Shown here one piece after another: positions 1 to 9,329 of a DNA stretch of 64,000 nucleotides (position 1 is its first letter; the number at the start of each line of letters is the position of its first letter). The stretch covers positions 83,256 to 147,255 of the forward strand of contig CAZFSR010000005.1 of assembly GCA_964521575.1 (NCBI GenBank), in the 5' to 3' direction. The notes under the pieces were generated by a model. It was given only the letters and a program-made list of their open reading frames with translations, had not been told where the DNA came from and did not search any database. This DNA is from 79-D21 sp964521575 (GTDB taxonomy: Bacteria > Synergistota > Synergistia > Synergistales > 79-D21). The translations under genes were made by a program, and so were the position numbers.

Positions 1-1
1 G

Positions 2-538
2 GGGTTAAGCCTTTCCATGGATGCCTTCGCGGTATCGGTAGCCATGCCTTTCTGCGTGCCCTCTCTCTCAATGCGGCAAATCTGGAGAGTCGCCGGGGCC
101 TTCGGTTTTTTCCAGGCCCTGATGCCGCTCCTGGGTTGGATACTCGGCAGTTTGGCCGCGAGAATGATTGCCCCCTTCGACCATTGGATCGCCTTCGCCC
201 TCCTGTCGTTCATCGGGGGGAAAATGGTCCTGGAAGGGCTCCAGAGGACAGAAGAGTGCGATACCCGGTCCGATCCCACGACAGGATGGACATTGTTGAC
301 CCTCGCGGTCGGAACGAGCATTGACGCCCTCGCCGTCGGCTTCAGCTTCGTCGCGATGGACCTGAATGTCTGGAGCACCGCGGCCGTCATCGGCACCGTG
401 ACATTTATGACTTGCTGGATCGGCATGGTCGGGGGACGGCAGATCGGCCGGTTTGTCGGCAAACGCATGGAAGTGCTCGGCGGCCTCGTCCTGATCGGAA
501 TCGGCCTGAAAATCCTGATCGAGCATCTTTCCAGGTAG
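2..538 (+). CDS. mntP: MntP-like manganese efflux pump (5' end outside window)
   Basis: Small membrane protein of the MntP (YebN) family, which exports Mn2+ across the inner membrane. The reading frame is open back to the window edge, so the first dozen or so residues are missing; the ATG at 17 is the internal Met of the family's SMDAFA motif in helix 1. The second half of the inverted-repeat fold carries the matching TSIDALAVG motif, with the Asp of each repeat expected to line the metal path. The C-terminal block EVLGGLVLIGIGLKIL is typical. About five or six membrane segments remain. The next gene starts 72 bp downstream and is unrelated in function. Confidence 0.88.
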   Translation, partial: GLSLSMDAFAVSVAMPFCVPSLSMRQIWRVAGAFGFFQALMPLLGWILGSLAARMIAPFDHWIAFALLSFIGGKMVLEGLQRTEECDTRSDPTTGWTLLTLAVGTSIDALAVGFSFVAMDLNVWSTAAVIGTVTFMTCWIGMVGGRQIGRFVGKRMEVLGGLVLIGIGLKILIEHLSR

Positions 539-610
539 TCCGCCTTGCCATTTGCCTCGGGGTACCCCATAATACCCGTGCACAGGATGAAGAAGGGGGG
601 GAGATAAGGG

Positions 611-1396
611 GTGGCTCAAGCGAACCAGCCCTTGATCGTTGTCGATAACCTCTGCAAGAGCTTCGAACAGGGGGAGGTACTGAACCATATCAGCATCTCC
701 ATTCGCGAAGGAGACCTTGTATCCATCATTGGTCCCTCTGGCTGCGGCAAGTCGACCTTTCTGCGCTGCCTCAACTGCCTGGAAATCCTCGATTCAGGAA
801 CCATCTCGATCGCCGGCGTCACCGTTTCACGCAAGGGCCCTCTTGATCCCATCACCGACGATCTCCTTGACAAGGCCCACCTGCTCAGGCAGGAAGTCGG
901 GCTGGTCTTCCAGATCTTCAACCTCTTTCCCCACAAATCCGTTCTAGAAAACATCATGCTCGCGCCGATGGTGGTCAAGAAGGAAAGCCGCGAACAGGCC
1001 GAGGAGACTGCCGTGCGTCTCCTGAAGAAGGTGGGGCTGGAAGACTGCATCCACCGGGATCCCGCGATCCTCTCAGGGGGGCAGAAACAACGGGCGGCCA
1101 TCGCCCGGGCGCTCGCCATGAACCCCAAGGTCATGCTTTACGACGAACCCACTTCCGCCCTTGACCCTGAACTGGTCAAGGAAGTCCTCCAGGTCATGCG
1201 CGACCTCGACGCCGAAGGAATGACCCAGATCGTCGTCACCCACGAAATGCGCTTCGCAAGGAAGGCTTCCGACTACATCGTCTTCATGGACAAAGGGGAA
1301 ATCGTCGAAGTGGACGACGGGGACATCCTCTTCACCAACCCCAAAAACGAGCGGACAAGGGATTTCCTGAGGCACTTCGAGGGGGATGCGCTATGA
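611..1396 (+). CDS. Polar amino acid ABC transporter, ATP-binding subunit (GlnQ/HisP type)
   Basis: Cytoplasmic ATPase that powers uptake of polar amino acids. It has Walker A GPSGCGKST (residues 41-49), Q-loop Gln101, signature LSGGQ (154-158), Walker B VMLYDEP (174-180) and switch His211, and its 261 aa is the normal length for the GlnQ family. The start is GTG after a purine-rich AGGAAGAAGGGGGG stretch. Its stop overlaps the start of the binding-protein/permease fusion by 4 bp (ATGA), so the two are translationally coupled and together make a complete two-gene importer. The exact substrate cannot be read from the sequence. Confidence 0.95.
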   Translation: MAQANQPLIVVDNLCKSFEQGEVLNHISISIREGDLVSIIGPSGCGKSTFLRCLNCLEILDSGTISIAGVTVSRKGPLDPITDDLLDKAHLLRQEVGLVFQIFNLFPHKSVLENIMLAPMVVKKESREQAEETAVRLLKKVGLEDCIHRDPAILSGGQKQRAAIARALAMNPKVMLYDEPTSALDPELVKEVLQVMRDLDAEGMTQIVVTHEMRFARKASDYIVFMDKGEIVEVDDGDILFTNPKNERTRDFLRHFEGDAL

Positions 1397-2955
1397 AAAG
1401 GACTCTGGTTCTCCTCGGACTTGCACTGGGGCTGGCTCTTGCTTTCTCGGCGACTGCGAACGCCAACCCGAAGGAACTCCGGTGGGGCGGCGATACCGAA
1501 GGCGGAGCCCCATACATGTTCCAGGATCCAAAGGATACAACGAAAGTGATCGGCTACGAGGTCGAAATCATCGAAGCCATCGCCAAACACCTTGGAAGGA
1601 AACCGGTTTTCATCCAGAACGGATGGGACAACCTGATCCCCGGGCTGCAGCGTAAACTTTACGACGTCACCCTGGACGGCTTGGAAATCACCCCGGAACA
1701 CAAGCAGGAGGTCAATTTCTCCATCCCCTACTATGCCACTTTCCTGCAGCTTGCCGTCCGACGGGACAACAAGACGATCGAAAGCCTGGAAGACTGCCGC
1801 GGCAAAGTCGTCGGAACCTTGAAACAGGCTTATTCCCAACAGGTCCTCGAAGAGTTCGGAGGAATACAGATCAGGCTTTACGAGGACGAAATCAACGCCT
1901 ATAGCGACCTCGTCAACGGCCGCCTGGACGCCACCCTCTTCGACGCCCCGATCGCCGTCTTCTACGCGGGCTTCAACCCGGAAATCAAGTTCGTCGGACC
2001 GGAAATCGGCCGGATGGAATATGGAATCGCCGTGAAGAAAGAGGACAAGGAACTGCTCAAGGATATCAACGGGGCTATTGTCGCCTTGCGGGACAGCGGA
2101 GAACTTCGCCGCATTTACGACCGGTGGAACCTGTGGAGCCCCATGATGGCAAAGGAATTCAACGATTACAGCCCCCGCAAGACCGATGCCGTCATGTTCA
2201 ACGAATGGGCAGAGCAGCAAAGGCCCGAACTGACCATTAAAGACCGCATAAAGCGTTATGCCTCATTCATGCCCGTTTTGGGCAAAGCCGCCGTCACAAC
2301 CATGAAAGTCTCTATCGTGGCGATGCTCCTGGCCATCGTTTTCGGTTTTGTCCTCGCGCTTGCCCGGGTTTTTGGCCCCACTTTCCTCTCCCGGCTTGCC
2401 ATCGCCTACATTGAAACGATCCGTGGGACTCCTGTGCTGATCCAGCTGTTCTTCATCTTCTACGGTCTTCCGAACATCGGGATCAAGCTCTCCCCCTTCG
2501 TGGCGGGGGCCGTCGGTCTGGGGTTGAACTATGCCGCCTACGAGGCCGAGAACTACCGTGCGGGGCTGGTTTCAGTCCCCAAGGCCCAGATGGAAGGGGC
2601 TCTCGCCCTGGCCATGACTCGCTGGCAGGCCTTGCGGCATGTCGTCATCCCACAAGCCTTCCGGTTCGTGCTGCCCCCCGTGACAAACGACTTCATCTCG
2701 CTGCTCAAGGACTCCTCGCTTGTCTCGGTCATCACGATGGTTGATCTCACGAAAGCCTACGGGCAGCTGGCCACGACCTACTACGACTACTTCGGGACCG
2801 GGATCATCGTGGCCGTCATCTACCTGCTCCTGGGATTGCCTTTCGTGAGGTTGGCCAGATGGGCGGAAGAACGGCTCGCCAAGGTCGGGAACATGGCCCG
2901 GATCGAAAAGGAATCCACAGAAGAGCTCATCGCTTCAAAAGAGGGCATGCTTTAA
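1393..2955 (+). CDS. Fused amino acid-binding protein and ABC permease
   Basis: A 520-aa protein joining two functions usually made by separate genes. Residues 1-25 are a signal peptide or anchor helix, about 28-255 form a family-3 solute-binding protein (RWGGDTEGGAPYMF at the start, then the ligand-site region), and about 280-500 form a HisM/GlnP-type permease. The permease has the EAA loop (EAENYRAGLVSVPKAQMEGA) that docks the ATPase. Such fusions are known in GlnPQ-type importers, where the binding domain stays tethered to the membrane. Translation is coupled to the ATPase gene by a 4-bp overlap, and a long hairpin follows the stop. Confidence 0.93.
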   Translation: MKRTLVLLGLALGLALAFSATANANPKELRWGGDTEGGAPYMFQDPKDTTKVIGYEVEIIEAIAKHLGRKPVFIQNGWDNLIPGLQRKLYDVTLDGLEITPEHKQEVNFSIPYYATFLQLAVRRDNKTIESLEDCRGKVVGTLKQAYSQQVLEEFGGIQIRLYEDEINAYSDLVNGRLDATLFDAPIAVFYAGFNPEIKFVGPEIGRMEYGIAVKKEDKELLKDINGAIVALRDSGELRRIYDRWNLWSPMMAKEFNDYSPRKTDAVMFNEWAEQQRPELTIKDRIKRYASFMPVLGKAAVTTMKVSIVAMLLAIVFGFVLALARVFGPTFLSRLAIAYIETIRGTPVLIQLFFIFYGLPNIGIKLSPFVAGAVGLGLNYAAYEAENYRAGLVSVPKAQMEGALALAMTRWQALRHVVIPQAFRFVLPPVTNDFISLLKDSSLVSVITMVDLTKAYGQLATTYYDYFGTGIIVAVIYLLLGLPFVRLARWAEERLAKVGNMARIEKESTEELIASKEGML

Positions 2956-2961
2956 CGGTAC

Positions 2962-3025
2962 AGCGATGACAAGAGCGGCGGGAGGCGGATCCTGTTGGCC
3001 GCCTGCCGCCGCTCTTGTCATCGCT
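2962..3025. terminator. Long hairpin between convergent genes
   Basis: Two 27-nt arms (2962-2988 and 2999-3025) pair with a single mismatch around a 10-nt loop. It lies between the stop of the ABC permease and the stop of rtcB, which face each other, so it probably ends transcription from both sides. Neither side has a strong T-run. Confidence 0.7.
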
Positions 3026-3029
3026 CGTT

Positions 3030-4460
3030 TCATCCCTTGATCACGGCAATCGGCCTCAAGCATGCCACCTTACGGCTCAGCCCCGCCCTTTCCACGACAT
3101 CCACCACGACATCCACGTCCTTGTAGGCCTCAGGAGCCTCTTCTCCTAGGGTACGCAGGTCCCCGGCACGAACGAGGATTCCCTTTTTCCCCAAAGCCGA
3201 GACGACACTCCTCGCATCCGCGGCCTTCAGCGCCGCTTTTCGGCTCATGACCCTTCCCGCCCCGTGGCAGGTAGAGCAAAAACACTCGGCGGCACCGGAC
3301 GCTCCCGCCAGCACGTAGCTGGCCGTACCCATGCTCCCGGGAATAATGACAGGCTGTCCTGTATTCCTATATCGTCGAGGCAATTCTGGATGGCCCGGCG
3401 GAAGCGCCCGGGTCGCCCCCTTCCGGTGAACACAGAACCAGCCTTCTTTCCCCTCGTAAACATGCTTTTCCAACAGAGCCATGTTGTGGCTGACATCATA
3501 AAGAAGCTCGAGGGGCTCTCCAGGAAAGAAGCGGGAGAAAACTTCCCGTATCCTGGATCCGATCGCCTGGCGATTGCCCATCGCGAAATTCGCGGCGGCC
3601 TGCATGGCGCCGAGGTAGGCTCGCCCTTCATCCGAGTCAATCGGAGCGCAGGCCAGCTGTCTGTCGGGAATCTCAATGCCGTAACGCGACACCGACCGGG
3701 AAAGGATTCGCAGGTGATCGTCACAGACTTGGTGCCCCAATCCCCGGCTGCCGCAATGGATCATAACCGTCACCTGACCTGGATCGAGTCCAAACGAATG
3801 AGCCAGGACCGGGTCGAAAACCTCATCCACCCTCTGGATTTCCAGGAAATGATTCCCCGACCCAAGGCTTCCCAATTGCCCCTTTCCGCGCTCCTTAGCC
3901 CTTTCGGACACTTCATCGGGATCGGCCCCGTCGAGGCATCCCCCATGCTCGATTCGTTCCAGGTCGCCTGCCTCCCCGAAACCGTTCCTTGCAGCCCAGG
4001 CTGCCCCACCCTTTAGGACCGCGTCCAGTCGACCGCCCTTTAGGCAGGTTAGTCCTTCCGAACCCACTCCACAGGGTATCGAGGAAAAGAGGGCATCAAG
4101 GAGAGCAGGCAATACCGGCCTGATTTGTCCTTCTTCCAGAAGCGAAACGTGGAGGCGAACCCCGCAGGAAATATCGTATCCCACGCCTCCGGGGGATACG
4201 ACTCCGCCTTCTTTGGCAAAGGCAGCCACGCCTCCTATCGGAAATCCATACCCCCAATGCAGGTCCGGCATGGCGAAACTGTATCCTGTAATCCCGGGGA
4301 GGCAGGCCACGTTGGCGACCTGCTGGAGTACGGGGTCATCCTTCACTTCGGAGAGAATTCTGCCATCCGCGTAAAGCAATCCCGGCACTCTCATCCCCTC
4401 CATGCAGCTCTCCGGGATGAGGCAGCGGACGGGGCCTTTCCTTTCAATTTGGATGGCCAC
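3030..4460 (-). CDS. rtcB: RNA-splicing ligase RtcB
   Basis: GTP/Mn2+-dependent ligase joining RNA 2',3'-cyclic phosphate or 3'-phosphate ends to 5'-OH ends. Visible landmarks are PDLHWGYGFPIGG (65-77), YDISCGVR with metal ligands Asp96 and Cys99, GSGNHFLEIQ, HCGSRGLGHQV, SHNMALLE, and HRKGATRALPPG, whose His is the guanylylated residue of the family. The 476 aa matches the longer archaeal-type RtcB that needs archease. I chose the GTG at 4460, which follows a GGGGGTGG ribosome site just after the archease stop; an upstream in-frame ATG would run back into archease. Confidence 0.96.
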   Translation of the reverse strand: MAIQIERKGPVRCLIPESCMEGMRVPGLLYADGRILSEVKDDPVLQQVANVACLPGITGYSFAMPDLHWGYGFPIGGVAAFAKEGGVVSPGGVGYDISCGVRLHVSLLEEGQIRPVLPALLDALFSSIPCGVGSEGLTCLKGGRLDAVLKGGAAWAARNGFGEAGDLERIEHGGCLDGADPDEVSERAKERGKGQLGSLGSGNHFLEIQRVDEVFDPVLAHSFGLDPGQVTVMIHCGSRGLGHQVCDDHLRILSRSVSRYGIEIPDRQLACAPIDSDEGRAYLGAMQAAANFAMGNRQAIGSRIREVFSRFFPGEPLELLYDVSHNMALLEKHVYEGKEGWFCVHRKGATRALPPGHPELPRRYRNTGQPVIIPGSMGTASYVLAGASGAAECFCSTCHGAGRVMSRKAALKAADARSVVSALGKKGILVRAGDLRTLGEEAPEAYKDVDVVVDVVERAGLSRKVACLRPIAVIKG

Positions 4461-4471
4461 GAAACCACCCC

Positions 4472-4900
4472 CTAAATATCCATAATCACCCTTAACCGCC
4501 ACGGCGGCCCCTGGTCAAATTCCAGCCCGCCGTAGGTCACCGCCTTGACGCGACCGCCAGGGCAAGGTGCCGCGCTCCACCCCCCATGGGCCACAAGTTC
4601 ACCTCGGCTTTCGGCGATTTCGACCATACCAGGGATGAAGACCCGCCCAGAGTTTTCCAGATGAAAGAGAAGCTCGTTCATCCAGGTCACGAGAAGACCT
4701 TCAAAGTCGCCCTCTCCCGCGCTAACGGAAATCTCTCCCGGAGATTCCTGTCCCGCTTTTCCCGGCACCGCCCCGAGAGTCACGCTGTAGAAAGCGCACG
4801 CACACTCTTTCACCAACTCTTCCAGGCCTTCTGCCTCGATCTCCAGGCGGATATCCGCGGGGTGCTCAAGTTCTCGCCAAGGCAAAAAACACACCCCCAT
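4472..4900 (-). CDS. Archease, RtcB-activating protein
   Basis: Small protein of about 142 aa with the archease opening LEHPADIRLEIEAEGLEELV and the Asp-rich metal-site region of the family. Archease speeds guanylylation and turnover of RtcB, and here it lies 11 bp upstream of rtcB, so the pair forms one operon. The start is uncertain: the ATG at 4900 gives a normal-length protein, and a TATAAT box sits at about 4926-4931 on this strand; a TTG 15 nt further in, which has a better-spaced GGGGGTG site, would also work. Confidence 0.88.
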   Translation of the reverse strand: MGVCFLPWRELEHPADIRLEIEAEGLEELVKECACAFYSVTLGAVPGKAGQESPGEISVSAGEGDFEGLLVTWMNELLFHLENSGRVFIPGMVEIAESRGELVAHGGWSAAPCPGGRVKAVTYGGLEFDQGPPWRLRVIMDI

Positions 4901-4940
4901 CTTGTTACTGTTGTACCGCTTTATTATAGCCAATACCTCC

Positions 4941-4972
4941 AAACAAAAAGATAGCGGGGATTTTCCCCCGCT
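4941..4972 (-). terminator. Rho-independent terminator
   Basis: Stem AGCGGGG/CCCCGCT followed on the minus strand by ATCTTTTTGTTT. It ends transcription of the hyperacidic protein gene just upstream of the archease promoter. Confidence 0.8.
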
Positions 4973-4992
4973 CCCCTTCTATTTCGTTTCCA

Positions 4993-5601
<609 letters not shown>

Positions 5602-5730
5602 GGCCTTTCACCTCGTTTCTCTTTTTCTCCATATATAGCTAAGTGGTATTTATTTACCTTAATGCTAATATAAAACCATTATAAACGAATCTATTGGCTT
5701 GTCAAGCACAGTCTCTTCTCGAAATTAGCG

Positions 5731-5763
5731 CAAAAAGGGGGAGCGGGGCAAAAAGCCCCGCTC
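5731..5763 (-). terminator. Rho-independent terminator
   Basis: Stem GAGCGGGGC/GCCCCGCTC (5741-5749 and 5755-5763) with loop AAAAA, followed on the minus strand by CCCCCTTTTTG. It lies downstream of the remnant acidic gene and the amidohydrolase gene. Confidence 0.75.
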
Positions 5764-5810
5764 TCTCCATCGAAATTCCTTCCACCAGCACAATCTATAA
5801 GATTTCGCAA

Positions 5811-5893
5811 CTATTTGGGGTATTTTGTCTCCGTATCCTTGTCCTTATCGTGGCTGGGTAGTCCGTTATGGTCACGGTTATTATCACTCAAAA
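5811..5893 (-). pseudogene. Remnant of a fourth hyperacidic paralogue (C-terminal tail)
   Basis: On the minus strand this stretch reads DNNRDHNGLPSHDKDKD and a few more residues to a stop at 5811-5813. It aligns with the tail of the intact paralogues ([19 protein letters not shown]). No signal helix, Cys block or low-complexity core precedes it; the stop of the upstream amidohydrolase lies only about 100 bp away. It looks like the leftover of a deleted copy that still has its own terminator. Confidence 0.6.
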
Positions 5894-5989
5894 TAAACCC
5901 GCTTCTTTTGGAGTGGAGGCGTCAACAGCCAAAGGACGCAGCGGGAATGGCCTCTCTACAGGCTGTCGGAGGAAATAGGATGATAACCA

Positions 5990-7081
5990 TCACGGTTTCC
6001 CATCGGATTTAAAACCAGCCCGTTCCCAGTCAAAAGCCCGTGGGGTGACTTTTGGGTTCAGCTTAAGCTTGAGAAAACTATCGAAATTTCTGTACGAAAT
6101 ATTCTGGAGCATTTCCTTGGACAGCCCCAGCCCGTTGAGCTCCACTCCGGGGAGGATAGGGGTCCTGTAACTTCGTTTGGATAGCATATCCAGATAGGCT
6201 CTGAACCGCTCCTCGATCCATTTTTCGTTTTTTTTCGGGTTGTCTGTAAATACCATATCCGTCGCAAAGAAAAAGCGGTTCGGGTATCTCCTGAAGATAT
6301 CCCGGAATTTGTCAGGGTTCCTCGAGATTCGCTTCAATCCTGCAATGAGAAGATCATCATGTCCGAAACCTATGTCCGTGTAAAGGTTGTCGAACGTGTC
6401 CAGGAAGACCCGAAGCCGATTATCGGCGATAGAAGACAAAAGATAGTGAGGGCATATGACTTTCAAGCCGGGGTAACGGCTGAGCATGGAGACAAATTCT
6501 TGCGCAAACCCTGGAGTCTTTGGCCCCGGGTTGACGTGGAGGCATACAGGAATACCCTTCTCCTGACAGAAAGCGTACAACTCATCCATGACCGGATCAT
6601 CGATAGGGACGACATGGAAAAAATAGGTCCCCGTATTCGGGTTGACGAAACCATGCCCCAGATACAGCTTAAGGCCCGAAGCACCGTCCTTGACATACTC
6701 TTTGAACTTGGCGAGTTTGTCCGGATCTTTGGGATCTACAGTCGGCCAGGCTTCGAAGCGCCCGGGAAATGCTTTCATGATTTTTAGCAGTTCCCTGTTA
6801 TTTTCATCGTATCGGGTAAAACCATCGTTGGGGTTCTGGGTTATTGTAAATCTCGAACTACCGACAAGAATGATTTTTTTGATTCCTACACGGTCCATTA
6901 CATTGACCAACTTCCTGGCTTGGGCCATGCTCTGAATATGTTCATGCACATCGACAATCTCGATTCCGGGAGCAGGGGTGTTGCTGGCCGTGGCTTTAAG
7001 CGCAACCGCTGGAATGATAAGAGAAATTACAAACAAACTGAACAAACCCGAAAACCAGGTTAACCGAAGCAGATGCCACAT
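5990..7081 (-). CDS. Exported metal-dependent amidohydrolase (amidohydrolase-2 type)
   Basis: A 363-aa TIM-barrel hydrolase of the PF04909 kind with an N-terminal signal helix (about 8-30), so it probably works in the periplasm or outside. Metal-site motifs are DVHEHI near residue 45, CLHVNPG in the middle, VICPHYLL, and ATDMVF near residue 280. The ATG follows AGAGGAGG at good spacing. It sits between two hyperacidic protein genes and just upstream of the remnant copy, on the same strand. The substrate is unknown; the family includes decarboxylases and lactone or amide hydrolases. A role on the acidic proteins or on cell-surface material is speculation. Confidence 0.78.
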   Translation of the reverse strand: MWHLLRLTWFSGLFSLFVISLIIPAVALKATASNTPAPGIEIVDVHEHIQSMAQARKLVNVMDRVGIKKIILVGSSRFTITQNPNDGFTRYDENNRELLKIMKAFPGRFEAWPTVDPKDPDKLAKFKEYVKDGASGLKLYLGHGFVNPNTGTYFFHVVPIDDPVMDELYAFCQEKGIPVCLHVNPGPKTPGFAQEFVSMLSRYPGLKVICPHYLLSSIADNRLRVFLDTFDNLYTDIGFGHDDLLIAGLKRISRNPDKFRDIFRRYPNRFFFATDMVFTDNPKKNEKWIEERFRAYLDMLSKRSYRTPILPGVELNGLGLSKEMLQNISYRNFDSFLKLKLNPKVTPRAFDWERAGFKSDGKP

Positions 7082-7120
7082 GGCCCTTGCCTCCTCTCTG
7101 TTTCAAAAAACGTAAAGAGC

Positions 7121-7158
7121 AGGAAAGGCGGGATCAAATTCCCGCCTTTCCTTTTTTT
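7121..7158. terminator. Hairpin terminator
   Basis: Arms AGGAAAGGCGGG (7121-7132) and its complement (7141-7152), then TTTTTT on the plus strand; on the minus strand a T-run lies about 10 nt beyond. It follows the stop of hyperacidic paralogue 2. Confidence 0.75.
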
Positions 7159-7175
7159 CTCATTGATACACCAAG

Positions 7176-7877
7176 TTATTTGTCGTGACCGGGAGGTCCG
7201 GTATGACTATGATTCGGGTCTCCCCAGCCGTGCCCCGGCTTTCCATCATCGTCATCATCGTCGTCGCCCTTGTCCTGGCCTGGAGGTCCGGTATGGTCGT
7301 GGTTCGGATCACCGTAACCGTTTCCGGGCTTTTCGTCCTCCCCTTCGCCTTCGCTTTCGCTTTCACTCTCGCTCTCGCTTTCACTCTCGCTTTCGCTTTC
7401 ACTTTCGCTCTCGCTTTCACTCTCGCTCTCGCTTTCACTCTCGCTTTCGCTTTCACTTTCGCTCTCGCTTTCACTCTCGCTTTCGCTTTCACTCTCGCTC
7501 TCGCTTTCACTTTCGCTTTCGCTTTCACTTTCGCTCTCGCTTTCACTCTCGCTTTCGCTTTCACCCTCGCCCTCGCCTTCGCCACCGTCGTTGTCGTCGT
7601 CATCGTCGTCATCGTCGCCAGTGTCGTCATCGCCCGCAGGGAGCAAGGGTTGTTCCGCGATATCCCCGATCCTCTGGCAGACGCCCGTGTCAATCAGGAA
7701 CTGGAGATTTTCTTCCGTGACGTCCTCAGGGCTGACCAGGTTCCAGTTGCAGGTGTACTCGCTCTCCAGATTACTCACAGGAGCCCTCAGCGCAAAAGCC
7801 AGGTAGCTCGGACTCACCAGGCGGCTTACGACCACGTAAAACAGCACAACATACAGCAACACTGTTTTCAGTCTCAT
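7176..7877 (-). CDS. Hyperacidic exported repeat protein, paralogue 2 (Ser-Glu core)
   Basis: A 233-aa member of the same unnamed family. It keeps the N-terminal hydrophobic helix, the two-Cys block ([26 protein letters not shown]) and EQPLLPAG, but after a short Asp stretch the core switches to about 35 Ser-Glu dipeptides bounded by Gly-Glu. The tail has the motif [17 protein letters not shown], then an Asp run, then a second motif copy ([17 protein letters not shown]). The start ATG follows GAGGTGAGAAG, and an AT-rich stretch with TATAAT lies about 80 nt upstream. The different core between conserved ends shows that the family exchanges its acidic filler, much like Ser-Asp stalks of surface proteins. 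Confidence 0.72.
7341..7586 (-). repeat. Hexanucleotide tract encoding (Ser/Gly-Glu)n
   Basis: AGC/AGT-GAA/GAG hexamers give about 35 Ser-Glu dipeptides (7353-7562) flanked by Gly-Glu pairs. It forms the core of paralogue 2. Confidence 0.9.
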
Positions 7878-7999
7878 TGCTTCTCACCTCACTCCCTCTC
7901 TCAGCTCGGCTCCTCTCCGTTTCTGTCTGTTTAAACTACCTATCTAGCTATTTAAAATTATATTACTTTCATGTCTATTCACATCCCTGAGCCGCGGCA

Positions 8000-8043
8000 A
8001 AAAAAGAGGTAAGGCGGAAATATTTCCGCCTTACCTCTTTTTT
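8000..8043. terminator. Bidirectional Rho-independent terminator
   Basis: Perfect arms of about 20 nt (8000-8020 and 8024-8043) around loop TAT, with A/T runs at both outer ends. It follows hyperacidic paralogue 3. Confidence 0.85.
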
Positions 8044-8057
8044 CTTTAATATACTCG

Positions 8058-9047
<990 letters not shown>

Positions 9048-9329
9048 TCTCTTCACCCCTTGCACAATGGAATCCACTTTATAAACATCAATACATTTAC
9101 AATTTGTAACGATGAAAAACCAATTTCATCTCTTACACTGTCATTTCTCACCAAAAAAGTTTAACCAAAAAGAAATCTATCCAGAAATCACACACCAGTC
9201 TTTACCCATTACCGAAATCACTCCCCCCACACAACCCAGCACTCACAAAAAATGTTTCTGAATGCAATTTAAAATGAATCTATATCATATTAACATAAAA
9301 GACCTTCGGGTCAATAGAAGGACAGTTGT
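9048..9329. other. AT-rich intergenic region
   Basis: About 280 bp, much more AT-rich than its surroundings, between the start of hyperacidic paralogue 3 and the end of the toroid protein gene. It presumably holds the promoter of paralogue 3. I see no gene and no convincing terminator; the hairpin at 9301-9312 has only a 4-bp stem. Confidence 0.5.

Noticed and set aside
7341..7586. Hexanucleotide array as a CRISPR or satellite
   Set aside because: It stays in frame within a conserved protein and encodes Ser-Glu pairs.
9301..9312. Terminator after the toroid protein gene
   Set aside because: Only a 4-bp stem with TTTT; too weak to call.
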